A stretch of DNA of 64,000 nucleotides from Clostridia bacterium. GTDB lineage: Bacteria; Bacillota; Clostridia; Christensenellales; Borkfalkiaceae. Made by a program: the position numbers and the translations under genes. The DNA is taken from NCBI GenBank assembly GCA_017468085.1, contig JAFUJR010000030.1, forward strand, positions 62,001 through 126,000, written 5' to 3'. Positions 16,046-24,950 of this stretch are shown here, in pieces. Positions within the stretch are counted from its first letter, which is position 1. Each line of letters starts with the position of its first letter. The notes beneath the pieces were generated by a model. The model had not been told where the DNA came from and searched no databases. It saw only the letters and a list, made by a program, of their open reading frames with translations.

Positions 16046-16747
16046 TTAATTGCTAAAGATAAGTCTGTGGCAGTTATCACACTCGATAGTCCCCCCGCCC
16101 GTCAGCTTACTGCGCGCAGCCAAAGGCGGCTCCATACTGCAGAAAGGACATCGGTTGCTGACCAAGCCCCCCACGACGGGGAAAAGCTTTTCCTTGCGCT
16201 TGGTTTGATATTTTTGCATAAGCTCGGCAGGGACAGCCTTTGCAAGCTCGGCAAGCTCTTTTTCGAGCGCCGCTTTTTCGCCTGCGCGGCTCGCCTTTAC
16301 CGCCTTATATTTTTCGGACGCTTCCGCATATTGCTTTTGCGCAGAAATTACTTGTTTTTTGAGCTTTTGATATTCCGCGTCAATTTCCTTAATCGAGGTC
16401 AAAAGGTTGTTCAAATCCGCCTTGATTTTCTTGATTTGGTCAACTTTCAACTGCGCTTTTTTCTGATAGAACGCAATGTCTGCGCCGCCCGTTACCAGCT
16501 CGTCGAGGTTGTCGAAGTCCTTTAATGTCTCTTCCAACTGCTCGTATTTTGCCGTCAAACCGTCCGCTTCCGCACGGAGCGAAATGGCTTTCGTTTCTAA
16601 CGAATCCAACTTTTCGGGTGCGGTTTCGAGGAATTTTTTGAGCTTAACGTACTCTTTTCTCTCGTCGCAACTTGCAAGCTCGCGTTCCAGCTTATACAGC
16701 TTTTTGTCCACTTCCTGATAACTTAAAATTGCTTGTAACTGTAACAT
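16046..16747 (-). CDS. Coiled-coil protein with C-terminal C4 zinc ribbon (DUF164 type)
   Basis: 233 aa. Residues about 10-180 are a long helical hairpin rich in K/E/L heptads. The C-terminus has the zinc ribbon NRCPFCSMEPPL...GTIECDNCHRLIF (four Cys). This family is widespread, nearly always next to nif3-like genes; the molecular role is not well established (nucleic-acid binding is suggested). The gene is followed by the repeat region, which probably marks the end of the rpoD-cluster transcript. Confidence 0.88.
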   Translation of the reverse strand: MLQLQAILSYQEVDKKLYKLERELASCDERKEYVKLKKFLETAPEKLDSLETKAISLRAEADGLTAKYEQLEETLKDFDNLDELVTGGADIAFYQKKAQLKVDQIKKIKADLNNLLTSIKEIDAEYQKLKKQVISAQKQYAEASEKYKAVKASRAGEKAALEKELAELAKAVPAELMQKYQTKRKEKLFPVVGGLVSNRCPFCSMEPPLAARSKLTGGGTIECDNCHRLIFSN

Positions 16748-16762
16748 ATAATACTCCCTTCG

Positions 16763-17563
16763 TCAAAGCAGTTCGCCGTCCGTGTGATATTCGCACGGAA
16801 TGCTCAACTGCCGACGCATTTTTTCGTAATAATTTTGAAAACCGTAGTTTTCGGACGCGTAGTGCGTCAAAATGATAAGCGCAAGCCCTTCTTCCAAGGC
16901 AAGCGAAATGAGGTGGTGTTTAAAATCGGACGAAATAACCACGCCCGCGCCCTCGCTCGCCGCAAAGGCAATTGCCCCCTCGTCCACACCCGCGCCGCAA
17001 AAGCTCGCCGCGCGGTTGATTTTTCTCGTCTTATCGCCGTAAACGAGGATACGCTCCGTCGAAAAAACGTCTTTCATATTCTTGGCAAGGTCGGCAAGCG
17101 TACCTTCCTTTACGCCGTATACCCTGCCGTAGCCGCCGCCCGTAAGGGGGTGCATAACGCTGATATTTTCTGCGCCGCCGCCCGCCGCAAGGCAAACGCC
17201 TTCCATTAGGCTTTGGTCGACGCCGCCCTCCGCGCCGTCGAGATTGAGATGCATGGAAAGGACGGAAATACCGTGCTTGATGCACTCCACCAGTTTACCG
17301 CCGAGCGGTTCGTCTTCGCAAATATGCGAAATCTTCCCGTAAATCGCAGGATGATGGGTGATGATGAGGTTTGCGCCTATCTCGCACGCCTTCGCAATTG
17401 CCGCCGCGCTCAAATCGAGGGTAAATAAAACGCCCTTGATTTCGTCGCCCGTATCCACAAGCACGCCGCTATTGTCGTATGCGCCGTAGAGCCTGCAATA
17501 TTCGTCGCTCAAGCGCTTGGGCGCGATACCGTCTGCAATTTTATAAATTTCACTTAATTTCAC
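16763..17563 (-). CDS. Nif3-like dinuclear metal centre protein (YqfO/GTP cyclohydrolase I type 2 family)
   Basis: 266 aa with the metal-binding His motifs: NLIITHHPAIYG near residue 65, SMHLNLDGAEGGVDQSLME near 105, and the C-terminal VVISSDFKHHLISLALEEGLALIILTHYASE. The family binds two metal ions; the biochemical function is still debated. It overlaps trmK by 14 nt, the usual trmK-nif3 pair. Confidence 0.9.
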   Translation of the reverse strand: MKLSEIYKIADGIAPKRLSDEYCRLYGAYDNSGVLVDTGDEIKGVLFTLDLSAAAIAKACEIGANLIITHHPAIYGKISHICEDEPLGGKLVECIKHGISVLSMHLNLDGAEGGVDQSLMEGVCLAAGGGAENISVMHPLTGGGYGRVYGVKEGTLADLAKNMKDVFSTERILVYGDKTRKINRAASFCGAGVDEGAIAFAASEGAGVVISSDFKHHLISLALEEGLALIILTHYASENYGFQNYYEKMRRQLSIPCEYHTDGELL

Positions 17564-18251
17564 CTTGCAACACTCCTTCCAATCTTTGTTTGCGCCGTTG
17601 TAATTCCGCCCGATTTTCCTCGCTGATAGAAGGCTCAGACAGATATTTATCCAAGTTTTTAACCAGCTTTTTCATGCGGGAAACGAACGCCTCGCCCATC
17701 CGCGCAAGATTTTCTCTGCCGAACTCATATTCCGCGTCCGTGTAGGGCTTTAGGCAAATTTCATCGCATACCTGCCCCCCGCCTTTTTTTGCGCCGCCGA
17801 CGATCACCTCGTAATATTTTCCGTCGAAAAAGGTAAAATCCCGCACGATATACCCCCCGTTTTCATGGATATACCTGCGCAATTTTTCCGCGTCGTGCAT
17901 GGGCTGAAAAACAAACCGCGCGGGCATAAACCCGTGTTCCTCGTGCGAGAGAATGTGGATGATTTCACTGCCGCCCATACCGGCAATCAATACCTGCTCG
18001 GTATCTTTCGGCACGCCGAAAAATCCGTCGCCAAGCACGGAAATCGCCTTGCCCGAACGAAGATAGGGCGAGAGTAAACTTTCCGCTTTTGCCAAACTTC
18101 CCTTGCTCACGTCGGATAAAATCGCCCGTTCGCAAAGCCCGTTTTTCAGCATATATTCGCTGCAATAACCGTGGTCGCACCCTACGTCGGCAAAGGTTTT
18201 GCAGGGCGCAAGCAAGGAACACAGCGTGTCGATCCGCTTTCCGTAGCTCAT
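17550..18251 (-). CDS. trmK: tRNA (adenine(22)-N(1))-methyltransferase TrmK
   Basis: SAM-dependent methylation of A22 in tRNA. The 233-aa protein starts RIDTLCSLLAPCKTFADVGCDHGYCSEYMLKNG, with motif I as FADVGCDHGY, followed by LIAGMGGSEIIHIL and FVFQPMHDAEKLRRYIHENGGYI. The stretch GGGQVCDEI is encoded by a copy of the dispersed motif. It lies immediately after rpoD with a 1-nt overlap. Confidence 0.94.
   Translation of the reverse strand: MSYGKRIDTLCSLLAPCKTFADVGCDHGYCSEYMLKNGLCERAILSDVSKGSLAKAESLLSPYLRSGKAISVLGDGFFGVPKDTEQVLIAGMGGSEIIHILSHEEHGFMPARFVFQPMHDAEKLRRYIHENGGYIVRDFTFFDGKYYEVIVGGAKKGGGQVCDEICLKPYTDAEYEFGRENLARMGEAFVSRMKKLVKNLDKYLSEPSISEENRAELQRRKQRLEGVLQGEIK
17760..17776 (-). repeat. 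Dispersed 17-bp motif, copy 6 (inside trmK)
   Basis: Top strand TTCATCGCATACCTGCC. Gene frame CAG GTA TGC GAT GAA (Q V C D E), a different phase from copy 5. Confidence 0.65.
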
Positions 18252-19306
18252 TATTCAAGGAAATCTTTAAGACGTTTGCTACGCGAGGGATGACGGAGTT
18301 TACGAAGCGCCTTTGCTTCGATTTGACGGATGCGTTCACGGGTAACGTTGAATTCTTTACCCACTTCCTCCAAGGTTCTGGGCTTGCCGTCCTTGATGCC
18401 GTAACGCAACTGAAGCACCCTTTCTTCACGGGGCGTGAGCGTACCGAGGATTTCCATCAACTGCTCTTTGAGCATTGTAGACGCGACGGATTCGCTAGGG
18501 GTTGCCGTTTTTTCATCTTCGATGAAATCGCCAAGGTGGCTGTCCTCTTCCTCACCGATAGGCGTTTCCAACGAAACGGGGTCTTGCGCGATTTTTTGAA
18601 TTTCGCGAACGCGGTCCTCCGTTACGCCCATCTTTTCGGCAATTTCCGCGGGGGTGGGTTCTCTGCCCAAATCCTGCAAGAGCATACGCTGTACTCTCGT
18701 AAGTTTGTTGATGGTTTCCACCATATGCACGGGAATACGAATGGTGCGCGCTTGGTCTGCAATCGCACGGGTAATGGATTGACGAATCCACCACGTTGCG
18801 TACGTAGAGAACTTAAAGCCTTTTTGATAATCGAATTTCTCCACCGCTTTCATCAGCCCGAGATTTCCCTCTTGAATGAGGTCGAGAAAGAGCATACCTC
18901 TGCCCACGTAACGCTTGGCAATGGAAACCACCAAACGCAGGTTGGCTTCGGAAAGTCTTTTACGCGCTGCGGCGTCGTTTTCCTGCATACGTTTTGCAAG
19001 CTCGATTTCTTCTTCCGCCGAAAGCAAAGGCACTCTGCCAATATCCTTTAAATACATCTTGACGGGATCGTCCAAGCCGACGTCGGAGAGGGCTTGTTCA
19101 AAGAGCTCTCTATCTCTTGCGTCCTCGTCGACGATTTGAATGCCCGCTTCGCCAATGGATTTATACACGTAATCCATCTGCGCCGCGTCCGTATCGAATT
19201 TTTCCATAATATCGCAAAGCGCGTTTGTGGAAATACTACCTTTCTTGCCGTAATTGGTAACGATTCCTGCAATGATTTCATTGAGTTTTTGCTCGGATAT
19301 AGTCAT
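18251..19306 (-). CDS. rpoD: RNA polymerase primary sigma factor SigA (RpoD)
   Basis: Housekeeping sigma-70. The 351-aa protein has a short region 1.1, then [21 protein letters not shown] (1.2), [39 protein letters not shown] (2.2-2.4), region 3 and the region 4.2 helix-turn-helix [33 protein letters not shown]. The ribosome-binding site is GGAGG. Order dnaG-rpoD-trmK-nif3 matches other Bacillota. Confidence 0.97.
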   Translation of the reverse strand: MTISEQKLNEIIAGIVTNYGKKGSISTNALCDIMEKFDTDAAQMDYVYKSIGEAGIQIVDEDARDRELFEQALSDVGLDDPVKMYLKDIGRVPLLSAEEEIELAKRMQENDAAARKRLSEANLRLVVSIAKRYVGRGMLFLDLIQEGNLGLMKAVEKFDYQKGFKFSTYATWWIRQSITRAIADQARTIRIPVHMVETINKLTRVQRMLLQDLGREPTPAEIAEKMGVTEDRVREIQKIAQDPVSLETPIGEEEDSHLGDFIEDEKTATPSESVASTMLKEQLMEILGTLTPREERVLQLRYGIKDGKPRTLEEVGKEFNVTRERIRQIEAKALRKLRHPSRSKRLKDFLE

Positions 19307-19357
19307 TTTTTTCCTCCGTTTATACCAAACAGTTATCTGTTTTGTTTCCTTTTATTT

Positions 19358-21169
19358 TTAATTCCGCTTTAAGCGGTTTCGTTCCTTGATAAGCTCGGAA
19401 AGCTGTTTCGCCAGTCCCTTGCGCGTTTCTTCGTCCGTCGTTGCGGCGTATGCTTTATTACAGTTGGCGATTTCCGCTTCTATCCGTTCCCCTTTAAGCG
19501 CTCGAACGCTGTCAGAGAAAAAACGCTCCGCTACCTCGCCGGAAAGCTTGTCCTCATAGTTGAAGTCGAGAATTTTGTTGAGTTCGGGACAATTTTCGTC
19601 TAATACCTCAAACAGTTCGCTCGGGCGTATCCTCTCCCCCGCGTTTTCCCGTTCGCAGACGTAGTCCGCAACGACGATTTGCGTTTCGTCCGAGAAATCG
19701 ACCTCGCGCAGATTAAAGCCTTTGGCATACGGCGCGGCGAATAGCTTTGCCGCCAAAATAAACCGCTTTGCCTTGACGGATTTATCCGTTTCCGCGTCCG
19801 TTTCCACAATGCGTTGGGCGGGAACGGAGGTGATTTGCGGCGGTTCGTCGCCCCCCTTTTTCACGTTCCGTAAATCCCTTTCTAATGCGTTGTAAGTAAT
19901 ACCCGTTTTATCGCGGAGCTTTTTGAGAAGTTCCTCCCTTACGCTCTCGCTTTCCGCCTCTGCGACGATGGCAAGCGCCTCACTCAAGAAACGGCGTTTT
20001 TCCGTGGTGTCGGAAAGGTCGTATTTTTGCTCGGCGTAATGGATTTTAAAATCGATGAGCGGCATCGCGTCGTCCAAGCATTTTTGGTAGACGTCCTTGC
20101 CCTGTTTCACCACGTCGTCGGGGTCTGCCCCCTCGGGCAGAGGTACGACGCGGACGGTCAAGCCCTCGTCCTTTAAAATCTCCAAGCCGCGAATGGTGTT
20201 TTTCTGACCTGCAAAATCCCCGTCGTAGCTGATAAGCACGTTGTCGGAATACCGTTTGACAAGCCGCGCCTGCTCTTTGGTGAGCGCAGTGCCCATAGAC
20301 GCGACTACGTTTTCAAATCCCGCTTGATAAAGGGAAATGGTATCCATATACCCCTCAACGAAAATGACGTTGGGAATGGATTGCTGACGTTTCAGCTTTT
20401 TCAGCAAATTGATATTGTAAAGAATTTTACTCTTATTAAAGAGTATCGTTTCTTTCGTATTCTTGTATTTGGCGAAATCCTTTTTCTCCAAAATTCTGCC
20501 GCCGAACGCCACCACCTCGTCAAACGCGTTAATGATGGGAAAAATCAATCTGCCGCCCTGTGCGTCGATCAACCGTCCGCTCTTGCTTTCCTGCAACACC
20601 CCGCTGTCGAGCAAGTCCTGCCGCATAAAGCCTTTACCCGCAAGGAAATCGGGCAACCCGTAAAAATCCAACGACGCGCCAAGACCGAATTTTTTGACGG
20701 TGGTCGGGGATAACCCTCGACGGGCGATGTACTGCAAATGCGCCTCCGCCCTCTCGTCGCCGCTGTATAAATTGGAGAGGTAAAACCTCGCCGATTCCAG
20801 CATGATTTTAGCGAGCGCGTCCCGCTTTTTCTTTTGTTGCAGAGAACGTTCGCTGTCAAAATTCCCTTCGGGAACTTCCATTTTCGCCCTTGCCGCCAAA
20901 ATACGAACGGCGCCGATGAAATCCGTGCTTTCAATCTCTTGCACGAAGCGCAACACGTCCCCCGAAACCCCGCAACCGAAGCAGTGATAAAATTGGTCGT
21001 TTTCACTCACGGAAAAGGAGGGCGTTCGCTCGTGATGGAAGGGACAGCAAGCCCAATGGTTTCCGCCCTTTCTATCCAGCGCTACGTAACTGCGCACGAC
21101 CTCGACAATGTCGTTTTTCTGTTTTAACGCCCGTAAAAATTCGGCGTCTATACCCTTGCCTCCGCTCAC
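19358..21169 (-). CDS. dnaG: DNA primase DnaG
   Basis: Synthesises RNA primers for replication. The 603-aa protein has the N-terminal zinc-binding domain (CCPFHHERTPSFSVSENDQFYHCFGCGVSGDV). The TOPRIM core includes VIFVEGYMDTISLYQAG and NVLISYDGDFAGQ. A helicase-binding C-terminal domain follows. The start is GTG (GTGAGC) preceded by TAGGAGG and overlapping the dgt stop codon by 3 nt. The protein ends with KERNRLKRN. Confidence 0.97.
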   Translation of the reverse strand: MSGGKGIDAEFLRALKQKNDIVEVVRSYVALDRKGGNHWACCPFHHERTPSFSVSENDQFYHCFGCGVSGDVLRFVQEIESTDFIGAVRILAARAKMEVPEGNFDSERSLQQKKKRDALAKIMLESARFYLSNLYSGDERAEAHLQYIARRGLSPTTVKKFGLGASLDFYGLPDFLAGKGFMRQDLLDSGVLQESKSGRLIDAQGGRLIFPIINAFDEVVAFGGRILEKKDFAKYKNTKETILFNKSKILYNINLLKKLKRQQSIPNVIFVEGYMDTISLYQAGFENVVASMGTALTKEQARLVKRYSDNVLISYDGDFAGQKNTIRGLEILKDEGLTVRVVPLPEGADPDDVVKQGKDVYQKCLDDAMPLIDFKIHYAEQKYDLSDTTEKRRFLSEALAIVAEAESESVREELLKKLRDKTGITYNALERDLRNVKKGGDEPPQITSVPAQRIVETDAETDKSVKAKRFILAAKLFAAPYAKGFNLREVDFSDETQIVVADYVCERENAGERIRPSELFEVLDENCPELNKILDFNYEDKLSGEVAERFFSDSVRALKGERIEAEIANCNKAYAATTDEETRKGLAKQLSELIKERNRLKRN

Positions 21170-22194
21170 GAAAGCACACCTCCTATCGAAAAGGTCGTGG
21201 GAATGAAAATACTCTCAAACACGGTAACGGCGTATCTGTCCGTCATACCCGAAAGATAGTCGCAAACGACCCGTCCCTTTCCGTCTTTTTCTAAATGTAT
21301 CAAATACTGCTTGGGCAACTTTTCTACGTTCGCCATGAAATATTCGAACATCTGCGTGAGCATACGCGCCGCTCGGTCTTGAATGACCTTGTTCGACCAA
21401 CCGTATACCCGTTCAAACATAAACGCACGCAGGGCGTTGGTTGCGCCCATTACCTCGTCCGACATCCGCACGGACGGCTGATTGTACGAGCTTTCGTAAA
21501 TGTCCGCAATCGCCGTGTGGATACGGGCTTTCGTCGTATTCCCCAGCCTTTCCACCGCCTCCTTGGGCAGTTCTTCTTCCTTAATGAGCCCCGCTCGAAG
21601 AGCGTCCTCAATGTCGTGGTTGATATAGGCGATTCTGTCCGCAAGCGAAACGGCTTCGCCCTCTAACGTGGCAGGCTTGCCAGAGCTCTTATGTTGCAAA
21701 ATTCCGTCGCGTACCTCGTAAGTGAGGTTAAGACCACGCCCACTCTTTTCGATGACGTCCACCACGCGGACGGATTGCTCGTTGTGCATAAAGCCCGTAC
21801 TGGAAAGCTGCGCAAGCACCTTTTCGCCGACGTGTCCGAATGGGGTATGCCCCAAATCGTGCCCAAGCGCAATCGCCTCGGCTAAGTCCTCGTTTAACGC
21901 GAGCGAACGGGCAATCGAGCGGGCAATTTGCGAAACGTCGAGGGTATGCGTCAAACGCGTGATGTAATGGTCGCCCTCAGGCGCAAAAAACACTTGCGTT
22001 TTATTTTTCAGACGCTTGAAAGAATTGGCGTAGATAATTCTGTCCCGATCACGCCCAAATTCCGTGCGGAAATCACAGCTCGTTTCCTCGCGCGCTCTGC
22101 CCCTCGTATTTTCGGAAAGGGTTGCGTATTTAGAAAGAACGTTTCTTTCGTTTTCGCATATCCGTTCCCGTACCGTTTTTACCGTTTTATCCAC
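21166..22194 (-). CDS. dgt: HD-domain dGTP triphosphohydrolase-like protein
   Basis: 342 aa. HD motifs: RLTHTLDVSQIARSIARSL (first His), IALGHDLGHTPFGHVGE (HD), YINHDIEDAL (late Asp); the N-terminal RTEFGRDRDRIIYANSFKRLKNKTQVF is the hallmark of Dgt. Family members hydrolyse dNTPs to nucleosides and triphosphate. The start is taken as GTG at 22194 (VDKTVKTVRE), preceded by AAGGAG, since the only ATG upstream lies in AT-rich non-coding sequence. Pairing with dnaG is common in Clostridia. The symbol is by family. Confidence 0.88.
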   Translation of the reverse strand: MDKTVKTVRERICENERNVLSKYATLSENTRGRAREETSCDFRTEFGRDRDRIIYANSFKRLKNKTQVFFAPEGDHYITRLTHTLDVSQIARSIARSLALNEDLAEAIALGHDLGHTPFGHVGEKVLAQLSSTGFMHNEQSVRVVDVIEKSGRGLNLTYEVRDGILQHKSSGKPATLEGEAVSLADRIAYINHDIEDALRAGLIKEEELPKEAVERLGNTTKARIHTAIADIYESSYNQPSVRMSDEVMGATNALRAFMFERVYGWSNKVIQDRAARMLTQMFEYFMANVEKLPKQYLIHLEKDGKGRVVCDYLSGMTDRYAVTVFESIFIPTTFSIGGVLS

Positions 22195-22388
22195 CTTATC
22201 ACTCCTTGCCTTTATGCGTTTGCCCTCGCCGAAATATATTATTATATATAATATATTCGACAAAACTTTTCGATTTCCTCTTTTTTTTCGAAACTTTTTT
22301 AAAAAAATTTTTATAAAGGGGATTTTTCACGACGATTTTCGACGAGGCTTCGTTTTTAGCTTTCGTCCAAAAACGACTTGATTTAACA

Positions 22389-22405
22389 TTCAACGCGTAC
22401 ATGGG
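22389..22405 (-). repeat. Dispersed 17-bp motif, degenerate copy 7
   Basis: Top strand TTCAACGCGTACATGGG. The first 12 bases match exactly; the CCTGCC end is altered. Confidence 0.45.
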
Positions 22406-22429
22406 TGGGGTGTTTTGCATTTTACGCAC

Positions 22430-22459
22430 AAAAAAACGCCGATTTTTTTCGACGTTTTT
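22430..22459 (-). terminator. Probable intrinsic terminator after the acyltransferase gene
   Basis: On the minus strand ACGTCGA and TCGGCGT pair around an A-rich loop, followed by a T-run. The position, 30 nt after the stop codon at 22489, fits. Confidence 0.55.
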
Positions 22460-22488
22460 CGTTTGACGTTCTATTTTGGGCTCACAGC

Positions 22489-23367
22489 CTATTTTTCCTC
22501 GCCGTAAACGAGGGGAATACCGTAAACCTCTTCGTATTTCGCTTTACAAAGCTCGTAGGCTTTTTCTTTCATTTCTTCTGCGCCCCGCTTTTCGCCAAGC
22601 TCCGTATTGGGATATATGGGCGGCATGATATGCAAGGTCATTCGTTGAATGGGATAACCGTCGCCGTCCAACCGCTCGTCGTCTTCCATCGTGATAAAGG
22701 TGGGCAAAACGGGCACGTCCGCCTTGTACGCCATCTTAAACCCGCCGACCTTGAAGGGACGGGGCTTACGATAATTCCACCACATACCCTGCTCGGGGTA
22801 AATTAAAATGCTTTCACCATTTTTGAGCAAGGTGTTTACCGCAGACATAAAATTCATCATCGTACGGCGGTTGCTGGAAAGGGGTAAGGTGTTGCAATGA
22901 CGGAATAAATATCCGTACAAACCGGGGAAATTGGTATAGTTCCCCTCTCGAATTACCTTGTAAAGGTATTTTTTTGGCAACGCCTTACGAATGCAGTGAA
23001 AAACCACGTAATTATCGAAAGCGTGGAAGTGGTTGCAGGTGATGATTGCGCCGTTTTTGAGGGCGGAAAGGTGTTCTTCCCCGGTTACGCCGTCGATCAC
23101 CAAAATATCCTTTTTGATAAGGTTTAAGAAATATTTATCCCCGATGATGTTGGCGATTTTTCTGCCGACCTTGCTGGAAAACTTTTTACACAGATAGTCC
23201 ACTTTGTCGGGCAAAAGCTCGGGGGCGGGAGGATCGTTTTCCACGTCCTCGTCAAAACGCCCTGCGCGCTCGTATTCCTTTATCCTCTGCAGTACCTCGC
23301 GGCGGCCCTCCGAAAGCCTCACCTCGTCCATGGTACCCTCGTTTTGTGTTTCAATTAACGTTTCCAT
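22489..23367 (-). CDS. PlsC-type 1-acylglycerol-3-phosphate O-acyltransferase-like protein
   Basis: About 292 aa. The acyltransferase motifs are present: H-x4-D block in IITCNHFHAFDNYVVFHC, then NRRTMMNFMSAVNTLLKNGESILIYPEQGMWW (PEQG in place of the usual PEGT) and FKVGGFKMAYKADVPVLPTFI. A 100-residue N-terminal part precedes the catalytic domain. The substrate is uncertain; phosphatidic acid or glycolipid synthesis is likely. The start is ambiguous: METLIETQ (chosen), a GTG 12 codons upstream, or an ATG 12 codons downstream; none has a strong ribosome-binding site. It overlaps the GT8 gene, so the two are probably co-expressed. Confidence 0.85.
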   Translation of the reverse strand: METLIETQNEGTMDEVRLSEGRREVLQRIKEYERAGRFDEDVENDPPAPELLPDKVDYLCKKFSSKVGRKIANIIGDKYFLNLIKKDILVIDGVTGEEHLSALKNGAIITCNHFHAFDNYVVFHCIRKALPKKYLYKVIREGNYTNFPGLYGYLFRHCNTLPLSSNRRTMMNFMSAVNTLLKNGESILIYPEQGMWWNYRKPRPFKVGGFKMAYKADVPVLPTFITMEDDERLDGDGYPIQRMTLHIMPPIYPNTELGEKRGAEEMKEKAYELCKAKYEEVYGIPLVYGEEK

Positions 23368-24433
23368 ATCGTTTCCCGTATACTTTAAAATATCCGTCGG
23401 CACGGTCTATTTCGCTTTGCGCCAAAGCCTTTAAGCTTGCCTCACAATTTTTTGCAGCCTCTACGCCTTGTTCGTTAAAACTCTTTCTCATACCCAAAAT
23501 CAAGTCGTAAAATTCCGTCTTTTCCGCATATTCCCAAAAATATTCTTGGTAGGGAATGTCTGAAAAGTTCCAAGGCTTCCACGTCATAAGGTAATGTACG
23601 ATACGCAAATCCTCGCGAGGAAGTCTATCGGGCGCAACGGGCGTTTTGTTCCATGCGCGCGGCAAGCGCAAAATTCTGTCTTGACAGAGTACGTTTAGGT
23701 AGTCCTCGTCTTGGATAACTGTAAATTTATATTTCTTTAAGAGGTCTGCAAACTGTTCGTAAAAGCCTTCTTCGCGAAAGCCCTTGAGATTCATTAAAAT
23801 AACGCCTGCGTTGAAGAAATAATCGGCGTCTAAGCCGTCCACCTCGCTCACGTAACGCTTATAAACGTTAAAGCTGTTTACCCCCTCGCAAGGCGCGCCG
23901 CCAATGAGGTTGTTACCCAAATCGTAATTATACAACTCGCTTATGTCCCCCAAAACGACGGTGTCGCAATCTAAATAGATTGCCTTATCGTACTGCGGAA
24001 ACATCTCGGCGATGAATACGCGGAAATAAGTGGTTTGACTGTAATAATCACGAATGTGCAAATGCGCCGCGATCAGCTTTAACTTTTCCGTTACGTCCAC
24101 GAATTGAATGTGGAAGCACTCCTTTTCGTTATAGCGTAAAATCTTTTCTTTATAATCCTCGTCCACACCCGAATTTAAAACGTACATTTCATAATCGTAT
24201 TCATGCGAGGAATTTTCCCAAATAGATTCGAGGGTGATGGCAAGGAAGGGCAAATATTTGTTGTCCGTCGCAAAGAAAATAGGCACGACGCCTTTTTTCG
24301 CTTTAACTTCTCCTTTTTTATTCTCTTCCGCCTTGGACGCGCCCCTATCCGCCTTCACGGGCGTTGTAAGCGGAACGTCCGATTCGTTCCAACCGAGTCG
24401 ATTAAATCCTTTTTCATTTTTCGTTTGGTTCAT
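23351..24433 (-). CDS. Glycosyltransferase family 8 protein (GT8 paralogue 1)
   Basis: 360 aa retaining GT-A glycosyltransferase. Motifs: VPIFFATDNKYLPFLAITLES (nucleotide-sugar binding), AIYLDCDTVVLGDI (DxD metal site), FNAGVILMNL, and RIVHYLMTWKPW (the H-x-x-x-x-K-P-W motif). The first 45 residues are a charged tail (SKAEENKKGEVKAKK). The acceptor is unknown; GT8 enzymes often build LPS, teichoic acid or protein-linked glycans. The start has a perfect GGAGG. The promoter and a phased box array lie upstream. Translationally coupled to an acyltransferase, which points to a glycolipid or envelope role. Confidence 0.92.
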   Translation of the reverse strand: MNQTKNEKGFNRLGWNESDVPLTTPVKADRGASKAEENKKGEVKAKKGVVPIFFATDNKYLPFLAITLESIWENSSHEYDYEMYVLNSGVDEDYKEKILRYNEKECFHIQFVDVTEKLKLIAAHLHIRDYYSQTTYFRVFIAEMFPQYDKAIYLDCDTVVLGDISELYNYDLGNNLIGGAPCEGVNSFNVYKRYVSEVDGLDADYFFNAGVILMNLKGFREEGFYEQFADLLKKYKFTVIQDEDYLNVLCQDRILRLPRAWNKTPVAPDRLPREDLRIVHYLMTWKPWNFSDIPYQEYFWEYAEKTEFYDLILGMRKSFNEQGVEAAKNCEASLKALAQSEIDRADGYFKVYGKRYGNVN

Positions 24434-24548
24434 AATTTAACCTCCGTTCTTCTTTGTAATAAAACCGCCGCCTTAAGGCGCTTTCCGTTATGGATATTCT
24501 TTTTGTCCGGAGAGAAACGCATTTACCGCGCCAACCGTTCGCAAAGGA

Positions 24549-24577
24549 ATCATATCCTATTTTATCCAAAAACGCAA
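24549..24577 (-). promoter_or_regulatory. Promoter of GT8 gene 1
   Basis: Minus strand: -35 TTGCGT (24572-24577), 17-nt spacer, -10 TATGAT (24549-24554). The sequence around it (GGTTG then TTTTTGGA after the -35) is shared with the promoter of GT8 gene 2. Confidence 0.65.
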
Positions 24578-24597
24578 CCTATCAACCGCAGAAAACG

Positions 24598-24697
24598 CTC
24601 TACCCTTTCAAAGCGCCACTCTACCGAGGAAATTGTCACTCTATTCCATGACAATTTGCACTCTACCGTGGGTAGATATGCACTCTACCGTGAGTAG
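24598..24697 (-). promoter_or_regulatory. Phased array of five CTCTAC boxes upstream of the GT8-1 promoter
   Basis: Top strand CTCTAC/CTCTAT at 24598, 24619, 24639, 24661 and 24683, spaced 21, 20, 22 and 22 nt, about two helical turns. The two distal boxes are palindromic: TCTACCGTGGGTAGA and TCTACCGTGAGTAGA. The first box begins 21 nt upstream of the -35 edge, exactly as at GT8 gene 2. This is consistent with a cooperative activator or repressor array. Confidence 0.7.
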
Positions 24698-24915
24698 AAT
24701 TGCCGTTTTTAAAGGTATTTTTAACAATTTCAACACAAAACATTCATTTTTAATAAATACTATCTTTTGGTGTTATATAAACGTAGTATTAGCCGTTAAA
24801 CAAATTGAAGACATATCATTTCTTTTTTCTTATTTCCAAAATAAAAGGGGACGAGCCGTTTACACTTCGTCGCACACGTATACGTATATATAAAGGAAGA
24901 ATATAATGCGGCATA

Positions 24916-24941
24916 GAAAAAAGGGGCAGAAAATCTGCCCC
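24916..24941 (-). terminator. Intrinsic terminator of GT8 gene 2
   Basis: Minus strand GGGGCAGA-TTT-TCTGCCCC stem-loop followed by TTTTTT, starting 10 nt after the GT8-2 stop codon. Confidence 0.85.
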
Positions 24942-24950
24942 TGCCCCGCT

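Larger units (their letters stand above)
22195..22488. other. Intergenic region upstream of dgt
   Basis: Contains a strongly AT-rich stretch at 22238-22258 (alternating AT, promoter-like on the minus strand), a degenerate dispersed-motif copy at 22389, and a terminator hairpin at 22430-22459. No coding potential seen. Confidence 0.5.
24434..24950. other. 517-nt regulatory intergenic region between the two GT8 genes
   Basis: From left to right: the leader of GT8 gene 1, its promoter (24549-24577), the CTCTAC box array (24598-24697), an AT-rich stretch without clear features (24720-24900), and the terminator of GT8 gene 2. No gene is visible. Confidence 0.7.

Noticed and set aside
22230-22262. 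AT-rich alternating stretch as a replication origin or attachment site
   Set aside because: No DnaA boxes or flanking direct repeats are evident; it is better explained as a promoter region.
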